A stretch of DNA of 64,000 nucleotides from Scilla litardierei (lineage: Eukaryota > Streptophyta > Magnoliopsida > Asparagales > Asparagaceae): NCBI GenBank assembly GCA_030789695.1, contig CM061138.1, positions 182,753,051-182,817,050 on the forward strand, in the 5' to 3' direction. The position numbers and the translations under genes are program-made. Position 1 is the stretch's first letter. The number at the start of each line of letters is the position of its first letter. Below the pieces are notes generated by a model that saw only the letters and a list, made by a program, of their open reading frames with translations, was not told the origin of the DNA and made no database searches. This document shows, piece after piece, positions 53,839-64,000 of this stretch.

Positions 53839-56800
53839 GCGGGTCACCTGGGGAACTTTGTCGCGGGAAGGCGGGTGGCGACAGGAGAGGGAGACCCCCC
53901 GGAGGAGGGGGGACGGGGTCCGCTGGCAAACCGCGATAAGGAGGAGCCCCGCCCCCCGAAGGCAGTCATGCGAATTGAGATGGTAACTGGAGGCCCAACC
54001 TCGGTGGGGCGGGCGCCCGCAATCCTGGAGGCCGAGGCCCGACAGGTGATGATGGCAGGCGCCGGCCGCCGACCGAAGCGAAGGAAGATACCCCGACCCC
54101 CGATCACCTTTACTGGGGAGGACGGTCAGGAGGCATGGAGCCAGAACAATGACGCCCTCGTCATCGAGGCTCAGATTGGGGCGATTGACGTCGGCCGGCT
54201 CCTGATTGACACCGGTAGCTCCTGTGACATCCTGTTTCTGACAACGGTCGAGAAGATGGGGTGGGGGCGCGCAGACTTAGAGCCCTGTGTGGGCCCTATC
54301 GCTGGCTTCACCGGCCATGCGATCCCCACCGAGGGAATGATCACCCTGCCCATGACCCTGGGGGAGGAACCGATGGTCGTCACCAGGGAAGCGCATTTTG
54401 TCGTCGTCAACGTCGCCTCGGCGTATAACGGAATCATAGGGCGTCCAAATATGATGGCCATCGAGACGCTCCCCAGCCTGCGACATCAGGCGATGAAGTT
54501 CCGGACCCCGCGGGGGGTGGGACAGGTGCGGGGAGGACGGGAGACGCTCGGAGACCCCAACCATACGCCATCCATGTGTAGGAGCCCGAGGCGGGCCCTG
54601 ACGACTCTCATCCCTGACGAGAGGGAGGATTTCTACGACCGGCGGCCAACCCCACCCGAGGAAGTGGAAGAGATCCCTGTGGCCTCGGACGAAGGAAGAA
54701 CCGTCTCCATCGGGACAAAACTCCTGTCCGCGTTGAGGACGGCCCTCGTCGCCTTGCTCCGGGAAAACGCGGACATATTCGCATGGTCACCCGCTGACAT
54801 GCCCGGGGTCGACCCGAGAGTAATCTCCCACAGGTTGAATGCGGACCCGGAAGCCCGACCTGTTCGACAGAAGAAGAGAAGTGCAGGGGGCGAAAAGAAG
54901 AGGGCGGCCGAGGAAGAAGTAGAGCGACTCCTCGAGGCCAAATTTGTTCGGCCGGTGGACTACCCCGACTGGCTCGCCAACGTCGTTCTGGTGAAGAAGC
55001 CCAGTGGGAAGTGGCGCATGTGCGTCGACTTCACCGACCTCAACAAGGTATGCCCGAAGGACAGCTTCCCTCTACCCAGAATCGACCACTTGGTGGACCA
55101 GGCGTCCGGCTATGAGTTGTTGAGCTTCATGGACGCCTTCTCGGGGTACAACCAGATACCGATGGCGGAGGAAGATGAGGAGAAGACATCTTTTGTCACT
55201 GATAAAGGCACCTTCTGTTACACCAAGATGCCCTTCGGACTGAAGAATGCCGGGGCGACCTATCAACGAATGGTGGACCGAATATTCGGCCCTCAGGTGG
55301 GACGAAACCTGGAGGTATACATCGACGATATGCTGGTAAAGAGCGGAAGGGCCCCCGACCACCTCACAGACCTGCAGGAAACCTTCCAGAGGGTCCGCCG
55401 GTACAACCTGAGGCTAAACCCCGCGAAGTGTATCTTTGGCGTGCAATCGGGAAAATTCCTGGGCTTCATGATAACGAAGCGGGGAATCGAGGTGAACCCC
55501 GACAAGGTGACGGCCCTCATCGGTATGACGGAGCCCCGGACGATCCGGGACTTGCAGCGACTGAACGGCCGGATCGCTGCTTTAGGGCGATTCCTGTCGA
55601 AATCGGCGGAGAAATCGCTCCCTTTCTTCAGGGTCTTGCGCACAGCCTTGGGCGAAGCTAAAGATCAAAGGAAGGTGATCCCGTGGGATGACGACTGTGC
55701 CCGGGCGTTCGCGGAGCTGAGAGCATACCTACAGAGCCCATCGCTCCTCGCACGGCCGGAGGAGGGCGAACCCCTGGGGTTGTACCTGGCGACCACCGAG
55801 GGGGACGTTAGCTCCGTCCTGATCAAGGAGGAAGGAGGAGTGCAACGCCCCGTTTACTATGCCAGCCGGATCCTCCGGGAGGCGGAGACTCGTTACAGCC
55901 CTATCGAGAAAGCCGCCTACTGCCTAGTCACCACGGCCCGGAAGCTTCGACCCTACTTCCAGGCCCACCCCATAATCGTCCACACCGACATGCCCCTCGA
56001 AAAGAACCTGAAAAGGCTGGAGCGGTCGGGGAGGATGCTCAATTGGAGTGTCGAGCTCAGCGAGTTCGACATAACGTACAAATCCCGGACGGTAATCAAG
56101 GCCCAAGCGCTGGCCGACTTCGTGGTGGAATGCACAACGGAAGTCCCGCCGGGGGACCGGACGGAGCTCCCATCGGTGACCACGTCCCCGTGGAGGATCG
56201 AGGTGGGTGAACCCTCAGCACCCTCCCCGACAACAGTGGGCGAATTATGGACCATCCACGTCGACGGCTCCGCAACAGGCTCCGGGACAGGAGCAGGTAT
56301 AGTCATTCAGACCCCGGATGGATGTTCGCTGGAGTACGCCCTGCACTTCAGCTTCCTGGCCACCAACAATGTCGCGAAATATGAAGCCGCGGTTAACGGG
56401 TTGAAGCTCGCTAGGGCGGTGGGGGCGACGAACGTGTTGCTCCTGAGTGACTCCCGCCTCGTCTTCCAACAGATCCTGGGGGGCTTCGAAGCCCGAGAGG
56501 AAACAATGAAGCGATACCTAAATCGCATCCAGATCGAACTCCGTAAGTTCAAGAAAGCGGACGTCCAACACCTACCCCGCTCCAGCAACCTCCGGGCGGA
56601 TGCCCTGTCTAAACTGGCTTCCTCGTCGGCGGCCGAGATCGGGAAGGCAATCTACGTGGAAAGCCTGATGACGCCAACCATCGACGAAGGAGAGCTGATG
56701 TGCGCGGACACGAGGACGTCATGGATGACCCCCATTATGAAGTACCTAGAAACGGGCGAGCTACCCGAGGAACGGATGCTGGCAAAACAGGTGGAAAGGC

Positions 56801-57969
56801 GGGCCCTTTCGTTCGCACTTCTTGACGGAGTGTTGTACCGTCGCCGCCGCGCCAATTTCGACGTCTTGCCCTACCTGAAATGCTTAGGCCCGGAGCAGGC
56901 TGAGCAAGTCATCCGCGAAGTACATGAAGGCTTCTGCGGAAACCACCATGGCGGGCGCACCATCGCCCACAAAGTAATGCGCCAAGGATACTACTGGCCG
57001 ACGATGATCCGGGATGCTGTACAGTACGTCAATAAATGCGAGGCATGCCAGAAGTTCTGCCGACGGACGACTGCACCTTCAGCCAACCTGATGCCCATCT
57101 TGAGCCCGATCCCCTTCGCCAAGTGGGGGCTCGACATCCTGGGGCCGTTCCCAAAGGCCTCCGGGGGAAGGAAATATCTAGTCGTCGCCGTGGACTACTT
57201 CACGAAATGGGTCAAGGCAGAGCCGCTGGCGCGAATCACGTGGACGGACATGAAGGGCTTCATCTGGCAATCCGTCATATGCCGCTTCGGGATCCCCCGC
57301 TCCATTGTCACGGATAACGGAAAGCAATTCGATTGCGAGGGCTTCCGTGACTTCTGCTCGGGCTGGGGAATCAAACTCCAATTCGCGTCAGTCGCCCACC
57401 CACAGTGCAACGGGATGGCGGAGGCCGCGAATAAATGCATCTTGAACCCAATGAAGAAGAAGGCCGACGTCGCTCTAGGGGCTTGGGTCGACGAGCTGCC
57501 GGGAATCCTATGGTATTATCGTACCACCCACAAGGCCTCGACCGGGGAAAGCCCCTTCGTGCTAGAATACGGGTCAGAGGCGGTCGTTCCTGTGGAAATC
57601 GGCGAGGAAACAGTCCGGCTAAAGCTCTTCGACGAAGAAAGGAACGGAGAAGGGCTCGGCCTCAGTCTTGAGTTGATAGACGAGGTGCGAGACCGGGCCC
57701 TGACTAGCCTCGTCAAACACAGCCAGAAGATGGCACGGTATTACGACTCCCGGGTGAAACCGCGGACATTCAGGATCGGCGATTTGGTCCTCCGGGACGC
57801 CACCTTCCGCCCTGAGACAGCGCAGCGGGGAAAGCTGGCCGCCAAATGGGAGGGGCCCTACACGGTCATCGATATTGTCGGACCGGCCACGTACATCCTG
57901 GCTACCCCCGAAGGGAACGAACTGGCCCACCCTTGGAACGCGAAACATCTGCTAAAATTCTACCAATAG
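53839..57969 (+). CDS. pol: E pol polyprotein: protease, RT, RNase H, second RNase H, integrase
   Basis: The frame runs unbroken for about 1376 codons in phase with gag. Protease: LLIDTGSSCDILF near 54200. RT: MCVDFTDLNKVCPKDSFPLP, FMDAFSGYNQI, MPFGLKNAGATYQRM and YIDD at 55318-55329. The usual Ty3 RNase H follows at about 55750-56090. A second RNase H of the archaeal type (IHVDGSATGSGTGAGI, LLSDSRLVFQQI, NLRADALSKLAS) lies at about 56240-56620, the hallmark of Tat elements. Integrase: GNHHGGRTIAH...CEACQKF zinc region, core with LDILGPFP, SIVTDNGKQFD and NGMAEAANK, then KWEGPYTV and HPWNAKHLLKFYQ. All landmarks are present, so it may be functional if expressed past the TAG. Confidence 0.95.
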   Translation, partial: AGHLGNFVAGRRVATGEGDPPEEGGRGPLANRDKEEPRPPKAVMRIEMVTGGPTSVGRAPAILEAEARQVMMAGAGRRPKRRKIPRPPITFTGEDGQEAWSQNNDALVIEAQIGAIDVGRLLIDTGSSCDILFLTTVEKMGWGRADLEPCVGPIAGFTGHAIPTEGMITLPMTLGEEPMVVTREAHFVVVNVASAYNGIIGRPNMMAIETLPSLRHQAMKFRTPRGVGQVRGGRETLGDPNHTPSMCRSPRRALTTLIPDEREDFYDRRPTPPEEVEEIPVASDEGRTVSIGTKLLSALRTALVALLRENADIFAWSPADMPGVDPRVISHRLNADPEARPVRQKKRSAGGEKKRAAEEEVERLLEAKFVRPVDYPDWLANVVLVKKPSGKWRMCVDFTDLNKVCPKDSFPLPRIDHLVDQASGYELLSFMDAFSGYNQIPMAEEDEEKTSFVTDKGTFCYTKMPFGLKNAGATYQRMVDRIFGPQVGRNLEVYIDDMLVKSGRAPDHLTDLQETFQRVRRYNLRLNPAKCIFGVQSGKFLGFMITKRGIEVNPDKVTALIGMTEPRTIRDLQRLNGRIAALGRFLSKSAEKSLPFFRVLRTALGEAKDQRKVIPWDDDCARAFAELRAYLQSPSLLARPEEGEPLGLYLATTEGDVSSVLIKEEGGVQRPVYYASRILREAETRYSPIEKAAYCLVTTARKLRPYFQAHPIIVHTDMPLEKNLKRLERSGRMLNWSVELSEFDITYKSRTVIKAQALADFVVECTTEVPPGDRTELPSVTTSPWRIEVGEPSAPSPTTVGELWTIHVDGSATGSGTGAGIVIQTPDGCSLEYALHFSFLATNNVAKYEAAVNGLKLARAVGATNVLLLSDSRLVFQQILGGFEAREETMKRYLNRIQIELRKFKKADVQHLPRSSNLRADALSKLASSSAAEIGKAIYVESLMTPTIDEGELMCADTRTSWMTPIMKYLETGELPEERMLAKQVERRALSFALLDGVLYRRRRANFDVLPYLKCLGPEQAEQVIREVHEGFCGNHHGGRTIAHKVMRQGYYWPTMIRDAVQYVNKCEACQKFCRRTTAPSANLMPILSPIPFAKWGLDILGPFPKASGGRKYLVVAVDYFTKWVKAEPLARITWTDMKGFIWQSVICRFGIPRSIVTDNGKQFDCEGFRDFCSGWGIKLQFASVAHPQCNGMAEAANKCILNPMKKKADVALGAWVDELPGILWYYRTTHKASTGESPFVLEYGSEAVVPVEIGEETVRLKLFDEERNGEGLGLSLELIDEVRDRALTSLVKHSQKMARYYDSRVKPRTFRIGDLVLRDATFRPETAQRGKLAAKWEGPYTVIDIVGPATYILATPEGNELAHPWNAKHLLKFYQ

Positions 57970-58067
57970 CTGTGAGTTTTTCTTTTTTTTCGCGCAATAT
58001 ACACATCCACTCGTTTTCCCCAACATTGTTGTTCCTACACAAGTTTTGCAGTTCGCAAAAACTCCGA

Positions 58068-59880
58068 ACCTCTGGGGCAGGGCCAACCCTAGCCACCCAA
58101 ACCAGAGAAGGGCACGGGCCGGGCTACGCGCCCGCTCCCCCCCTCCAGACCTCTGGGGCAGGGCCAACCCTAGCCACCCAAACCGGAGAAGGGCACGGGC
58201 CGGGCTACGCGCCCGCTCCCCCCCTCAAGACCTCTGGGGCAGGGCCAACCCTAGCCACCCAAACCAGAGGTGGGCACGGGCCGGGCTACGCGTCCGCTCC
58301 ACCCCTCCAGACCTCTGGGGCAGGGCCAACCCTAGCCACCCAAACCAGAGAAGGGCACGGGCCGGGCTACGCACCCGCTCCCCCCTCCAGACCTCTGGGG
58401 CAGTGCCAACCCTAGCCACCCAAACCAGAGAAGGGCACGGGCCGGGCTACGCGCCCGCTCCCCCCTCCAGACCTCTGGGGCAGGGCCAACCCTAGCCACC
58501 CAAACCAGAGAAGGGCACGGGCCGGGCTACGCGCCCGCTCCCCCCCTCCAGACCTCTGGGGCAGGGCCAACCCTAGCCACCCAAACCAGAGAAGGGCACG
58601 GGCCGGGCTACGCGCCCGCTCCCCCCCTCCAGACCTCTGGGGCAGGGCCAACCCTAGCCACCCAAACCAGAGAAGGGCACGGGCCGGGCTACGTGCCCGC
58701 TCCCCCCCTCCAGACCTCTGGGGCAGGGCCAACCCTAGCCACCCAAACCAGAGAAGGGCACGGGCCGGGCTACGCGCCTGCTCCCCCCTCAAGACCTTTG
58801 GTGCAGGGCCAACCCTAGCCACCCAAACCAGAGAAGGGCACGGGCCGGGCTACGCGCCCGCTCCCCCCTCAAGACCTCTGGGGCAGGGCCAACCCTAGCC
58901 ACCCAAACCAGAGGTGGGCACGGGCCGGGCTACGCGCCCGCTCCCCCCCTCAAGACCTCTGGGGCAGGGCCAACCCTAGCCACCCAAACCAGAGGTGGGC
59001 ACGGGCCGGGCTACGCGCCCGCTCCCCCCTCAAGACCTCTGGGGCAGGGCCAACCCTAGCCACCCAAACCAGAGGTGGGCACGGGCCGGGCTACGCGCCC
59101 GTTCCCCCTCTCCAGACCTCTGGGGCAGGGCCAACCCTAGCCACCCAAACCAGAGAAGGGCACGGGCCGGGCTACGCGCCCGCTCCCCCCCTCAAGACCT
59201 CTGGGGCAGGGCCAACCCTAGCCACCCAAACCAGAGAAGGGCACGGGTCGGGCTACGCGCCCGCTCCCCCCCTCAAGACCTCTGGGGCAGGGCCAACCCT
59301 AGCCACCCAAACCAGAGGTGGGCACGGGCCGGGCTACGCGCCCGCTCCCCCCTCAAGACCTCTGGAGCAGGGCCAACCCTAGCCACCCAAACCAGAGGTG
59401 GGCACGGGCCGGGCTACGCGCCCGCTCCCCCCCTAAGACCTCTGGGGCAGGGCCAACCCTAGCCACCCAAACCAGAGGTGGGCACGGGCCGGGCTACGCG
59501 CCCGCTCCCCCCCTCAAGACCTCTGGGGCAGGGCCAACCCTAGCCACCCAAACCAGAGGTGGGCACGGGCCGGGCTACGCGCCCGCTCCCCCCCTCCAGA
59601 CCTCTGGGGCAGGGCCAACCCTAGCCACCCAAACCAGAGGTGGGCACGGGCCGGGCTACGCGCCCGCTCCCCCCCTCCAGACCTCTGGGGCAGGACCAAC
59701 CCTAGCCACCCAAACCAAAGGTGGGCACGGGCCGGGCTACGCGCCCGCTCCCCCCCTCCAGACCTCTAGGGCAGGGCCAACCCTAGCCACCCAAACCAGA
59801 GGTGGGCACGGGCCGGGCTACGCGCCCGCTCCCCCCCAGACCTCTGGGGCAGGACCAACCCTAGCCACCCGAACCCGAGA
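58068..59880 (+). repeat. 81-bp tandem array (about 23 units) in E 3' region
   Basis: The unit begins ACCTCTGGGGCAGGGCC and runs through CCACCCAAACCAGAG and GGGCCGGGCTACGCGCCCG to a C run. The first starts are 58068, 58149 and 58230. Two variants, GAGAAGGGC and GAGGTGGGC, occur in runs: the first mostly before 58900, the second mostly after. Because 81 is a multiple of three, long open frames cross it on both strands; I regard them as artefacts. It follows the pol stop by about 100 bp. Confidence 0.95.
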
Positions 59881-62780
59881 GGGGCCCGGGCCCATGGCCC
59901 TTGAAAAATCAAAAACAGGGGCACACAAACCGGGACGAAACGACATCAGTTCCCGAGTAGGCGGCCCCGATGTGACTCGACGAAACGAAAGGCCGCTTGA
60001 GAAACACGACACCATTAATGATTCGCTCCAAAAGAGGACCCGTGAAAGCCACCTGGCAAAGACGGTTTCCTACGGGCATGAATTCGAGGAGCCCATTAAT
60101 GGTGCCAACTCAGCGCAATAACTAAAGGAGAAACCGTCAACGAGATCTCCCTATAAAGACGCCACTCCTCCTTCTGAAAATAGGAGAACCGGCAGACATG
60201 AGAAACCGCCGCTTGATCCCCCCACCCACCGGGAAACGGGCCGAGATACAACGCCCTAACAAAAGAGAGGTCACCGGCCATCAATGGTTCCCGCCGCCCA
60301 GGGCAGCGATGCCTGCATCTCCAGCACTGCCAACAGGATATTCCACTTACAAACGGATCGTCAACTGGATATTCCACTTACACAAGGGAAATCCACCTTT
60401 CACGCCTCCGTCCCCTAAGCAAGGACGAGTCGGAGAAAGAATGTCATCTGTTCAAAGCCAACTGGGCGGGCGAGAGCCCCCAGCGCCAGCCGGCCGGTAC
60501 CTCCCCGCCCTCGACCTCCGACCGAGGACCTCGGAAAGGCTGCATCCCCGACAAGCCCAAACGGCGAGTCCTGGCGTGTCAGCTCGCCCATACACCATTG
60601 GGCGCCGAACCCCACCCTCAAACCAAAGCGGTGAGGCTCAGGGCGGCGGGGGACGGTCCGATGCTCAAGAACCTCCCCAAGGAGCAAGCCTCAGCAAGAC
60701 GGCTTCCCTCCTCGGCGCCTCCCCCGGACCGAGGGAAACCCTGTCCGTGGAAAGAGAGGACGACGCAACGAAGGGAAGGCGGCACGATCGCCAAAGAGAC
60801 CTTGCAACACTTCAGCACGGAAGGCGGCCACTCTCCTCCGCGCCGAGCTCAATTCAAGTTACGAAGGGCCCGCCCGGCCCACAGCGATAACCCGATCCGG
60901 AGGTCATTAAACCACGGGCGAGGACAGCTCTATGGCTCCCCCCCAGCCGGGTCGGACCCCACAACGGGCGATAAACTAAGAACTCCTGTACAAGCTGTAG
61001 ATCAGCCTTTACAAACCTAAATAAAAATGTTCTTCTTTATACGCTCAGATTTTTCGGAGAACACCATAGTGGATAGCTATCCCCCCGCCAATACCCCTCC
61101 TCAATGGCATAGGACTTCCGGGAAATCTACGCCTGCAGCGCGAGCCCCGCTCACTAAAAGTCACCGACACCTCTCCCTCCAGGGGGAAAGAGATACACTG
61201 GAACCCGCCCCGCGTAACAGGGTCGACCCGAGATTAAATAACGATAGGATAGCACGAATCACCCCTAGCCACTCCGCCGACCCCCCACCCCGCCTAAAGG
61301 CAACACAAGCCAACAACATCCCCTTCCCCCAGACCTCGCGATCTCGGACACGGGAATGTTGGGGGCATGATTGGTAATTGCGTAACTTCCGCAAGATGCC
61401 AAAACAACATGACCCGGAATGGACCGGTCCCAAGGCAGAGGCCGCGAAATATGCACCCAGTCCTGAAAAGGCAGCGGCCCTGTCTCGTCAGAACAGTGCC
61501 ACGATGCGACTCAACATAACGAAAGGCCGCTCGGTCGACGCGCCGTCAGCAGCAACACGCCCCCCGAGAGGCCAGAGTGCCGGATACCGCTCCCAAGGCA
61601 GAGGCCGCGAAATATGCACCCAGTCCTGAAAAGGCAACGGCCCTGTCTCGTCAGAACAGTGCCACGATGCGACTCAACATAACGAAAGGCCGCTCGGTCA
61701 ACGCGCCGTCAGCAGCAACACGCCCCCCGAGAGGCCAGAGTGCCGGATACCGCCGGGGAAAAGCGATTCCCAAAGCACGTGATTCCGCGGAGCCCCTTAG
61801 AAACGCTAATCCCCCGCATTACTCAAGAGAAACCCTTCCGCAGAACCTCGCTATAAATACCCCCCCCCCTCCATAGGCCAGGGGAAAGGGGAAAAAAGAT
61901 AGATGCAGGGGATTCCCATACCCTCACTCCGGGCACAAAACGGCCCCAAATGCCCCACCGAACCACGAAAAAAGCCGATAACCACAGACAGGCCTCACTT
62001 CCCCCGACGGTGGCTGCTATAGCCCCACCACCTCCAACAGGATATTCCCCTTACACATGGGAGGCACCGCCCGCCAGCTTTCCTCCTGCTTGTTACTATA
62101 TCAAAAGGCGGGTCCAGATAGCCGACCGCGGGCCGCAACACCCTAATTAACGCCGTCACCTTCTGCGATCCCCACAGGGTGCCGGGGAGGAGAAAACCCC
62201 TCAACGGCTCGCCCAGCGGCACCACCACCGCCACCTCGTCCTCAGCCACCCGGGGGTTCCCCCTCGGTGTGCGGAGTCCCCGGCGAGGCCGCGCAACCCC
62301 CCAGCACGGCGACAGCGAGGCAAAACGCGAGGAAGCAAAGAAGGGGAAAAGAAGAGGATCCCCTCCTGCGACCGTGGGTCGGCCCCTCGGCTCACCCCCG
62401 GACAGTGGCGGTAGGAATTCGGTAATCGACGTACGGGAAGACCGCCCTGACGCAGGGATCTGCTCCTCCCGGCAAAGCGAACAACAAATGTGGACCACAC
62501 TCCGTCCCACACATCTTCTCCTAAGTGTTGTAAATATCGCCTAGATTTCCGATAAAGATTGGTGCATAATACTCCCCCTTTTCTTTTTTTTTCGAACAAC
62601 GCCCCGCTTGACTCAGAGTCAGGGAGAGACCTCGTGATCCCGCTATAGCGGGACACACCCCGCGGGGCCGGCGTCACCCCCCGGAGCTGAGATCCAGGTC
62701 CGAGTCACAAGTAAAAGGTAGTATCACGGTAACGTAACGCCATCCGAGCCGAACCGGGCTTCTGCTTCGCACTCGAATGC
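59881..62780 (+). other. Long non-coding 3' region of E
   Basis: This is 2.9 kb of GC-rich sequence with no convincing gene on either strand. It contains a 164-bp tandem duplication (61429-61755), repeated CAACAGGATATTCC.CTTACA phrases (about 60340 and 62036) and two TATA-like boxes (CTATAAAGAC near 60150, CTATAAATACC near 61851). Related elements may carry an antisense ORF here; I could not support one. Confidence 0.6.
61429..61755 (+). repeat. 164-bp tandem duplication in E 3' region
   Basis: CCCAAGGCAGAGGCCGCGAA starts at 61429 and again at 61593. The copies agree apart from single changes (GCAGCGGCC/GCAACGGCC, GGTCGACGC/GGTCAACGC), so the duplication is recent. Confidence 0.9.
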
Positions 62781-62790
62781 TGGGGGCAAT
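62781..62790 (+). promoter_or_regulatory. Polypurine tract of E
   Basis: TGGGGGCAAT directly precedes the right LTR, the common form in Tat elements. Confidence 0.75.
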
Positions 62791-63897
62791 TGTTACGACC
62801 TAAGGGTCGTAGGAGTCAGACTCCCGACCGGATCCGCTAACATACCCCATTAACTCACCATATCACAAAAGGACCGCCGCCCCGAAAGTCCGGGGCATTA
62901 CGGAGTCAGGCGCGCCTTGCAGCGTTTCCCGAACCGGTCGAGGCGAACAACCGCAGCCGCCCGACCCACCGGGGTAGGGCCCTTGGGGACGCTTGGGTAG
63001 CTAGGCCAGGCCTAATGACGGGCGCGGACGTACCCTTCCGTACCAGCGGGCCATACCCGTGACCGACCGAGGGGCGCGACCGGGCCGGACAACCCCTGAT
63101 CGGGACGGCCCGCCTGACCCCGGCGAACCGCGGCACCTAGGGTGACACAGCCCGGCCTTTAGTTCGTCGCTAACGACAAACAGCCTAGGATAAGGACACG
63201 ACTGACACATACGTCACCCGACCGTCTGACAAAGCACCCCCTGGCGGCTGAGCCATCTGACAGCTAATGCTTTCGGCTCTGACACCCTGACAAAAGCCCC
63301 CCCGGCCGTCGCGCCGCCTGACGAAAGCAGATCTGGTAACCCGAGTCCCGATGCCCTTGTCTGGAGCTTCCGCTGACACACGCGCCAGCTCAGCACGCCT
63401 AGTCATCACCCGTCAGGTATAAATACCCGCATTCCTCTTACGGAAGGGGGGTTGGAAAATTCTCTCTCATCTTCTATTATTCACACACGAGAGCAAAGGT
63501 CCTCCATATCTTTGTTCTCCCACCTATAGCTCGTCACGCGAGGCGGACACACAGTTAGTCCGGCCGGCGTGTCTAGCCCCCCTTTTAAGCCCTTTTACTG
63601 ACTTAAGCATCGGAGGGGCTAAGGGTTGAACCCCAACCCTGCCCTTCTGACGAGTTGTTCATGCTGCAGGAGAGCTCGTCCCTTGACCGGAGTCAGCGTC
63701 AGCCCCCTACCGTCCGACCTTCCCCAACTACTTTCGGCAAGATCTGACCCCGTGGGCATCACCGGTGACGGATCCGACTTCTTCACCCCACTAATCACTT
63801 GTAAAACAGCCTACCTAACCCCTCATTTCCATATAACCACCGTGCCCTTGGTTCACCATAATACAAATTCATTGTACGCGAGTTCCACCTCGTAACA
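62791..63897 (+). repeat. 3' LTR of E (1107 bp)
   Basis: This is the right copy of the LTR, with about 15 substitutions and one single-base deletion (near 63058) against the left copy. Confidence 0.95.
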
Positions 63898-63902
63898 CAC
63901 AT

Positions 63903-64000
63903 CGACCAATACTCCACACGGATGGATATTTTGACTTTAGGCACCCCGCCGAACAACCGATAAGACCCTGAGTCAAGGTGTGAAGCTGCTATACTCGCCA
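63903..64000 (-). other. Body of C, third piece
   Basis: About 100 bases after the target duplicate of E continue element C. Nothing else is recognisable. Confidence 0.4.

Larger units (their letters stand above)
50812..63897 (+). mobile_element. Complete Tat-lineage Ty3 retrotransposon E (13.1 kb)
   Basis: CACAT flanks the element (50807-50811 and 63898-63902). LTRs of 1108 and 1107 bp (TGTTACGACC...CTCGTAACA) differ at about 16 positions by my reading, or roughly 1.4%. The order is primer site, gag, pol (protease, RT, RNase H, a second RNase H, integrase), an 81-bp tandem array, a 2.9-kb non-coding region, purine tract, LTR. The dual RNase H and the long 3' region mark the Tat lineage. The only lesion I see in the coding region is one TAG between gag and pol. 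Confidence 0.95.
30614..64000 (-). mobile_element. Minus-strand LARD/chromovirus-like element C (extends beyond window)
   Basis: Its 3' LTR is 33580-30614. To the right follow a polypurine tract and a non-coding AC-rich body in three pieces (33594-34323, 50109-50811, 63903-64000), separated by the LINE D and the Tat element E. LTR ends, polypurine tract and adjoining phrase are like those of H, so C belongs to the same group. No gag or pol is seen in the ~1.5 kb of body present. The other end and target duplication lie outside the window. Confidence 0.6.

Noticed and set aside
58046..60121. Long frames of 27-residue repeats across the 81-bp array, on both strands
   Set aside because: The unit is a multiple of three without stops in several frames, so open frames are automatic. 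C-run length changes break them, and nothing suggests translation.

Overview
This window is plant nuclear DNA, from an angiosperm. The strongly GC-biased third codon positions of the one host gene suggest a monocot, but that is inference. About 90% of it is nested transposable elements. I see one intact host gene, a four-exon NPF8-type (NRT1/PTR family) peptide transporter on the minus strand (18405-20407). Its four exons sum to exactly 569 codons. I see no rRNA, tRNA, CRISPR or organellar signal.

Left cluster (1-18022). Element H is a non-autonomous LTR element of the LARD kind (from about -150 to 8817; LTRs of about 2.43 kb; no coding capacity). It sits inside the reverse transcriptase of a minus-strand Sirevirus-like Ty1/copia element, G (8818-14856; the rest lies left of the window). 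G abuts an internally deleted Tat-type Ty3 relic, I (14857-18022, minus).

Gene island (18023-23917). It holds the NPF8 gene, then a 1-kb hAT-type element with an 8-bp target duplication. A 270-bp Helitron is inserted inside the hAT element.

Right cluster (23918-64000). It is a multi-level nest. A Tat 5' fragment A (23918-25184) is interrupted by a decayed chromovirus B (25185-30613). B is interrupted by a minus-strand relative C (LTR 30614-33580; body runs past the window end). C is interrupted twice, by an L1-type LINE D (34324-50092) and by a complete Tat element E (50812-63897). D is itself interrupted in ORF1 by a gag-only copia element F (TR-GAG type, 35404-44439). Target duplications bound D, E, F and the hAT, so the order of events can be read from the sequence.

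The most interesting observation is that the U3 promoter region of H (a Ty3-like LARD) and of G (Ty1/copia) share one homologous module. It starts with the same leader and carries a tandem array of 20-30 bp palindromes built on CCGACTAGT/ACTAGTCGG at about 115-bp spacing, and it ends just upstream of each TATA box. The 3' half of the H LTR instead matches chromovirus B. H therefore has a chimeric LTR that joins regulatory DNA shared with copia to ends shared with Ty3. Element F has an unrelated but analogous palindrome array (GCCCGC/GCGGGC) at the same place relative to its TATA box. Both Tat elements with a surviving integrase (E and I) carry unrelated tandem arrays just downstream of integrase.
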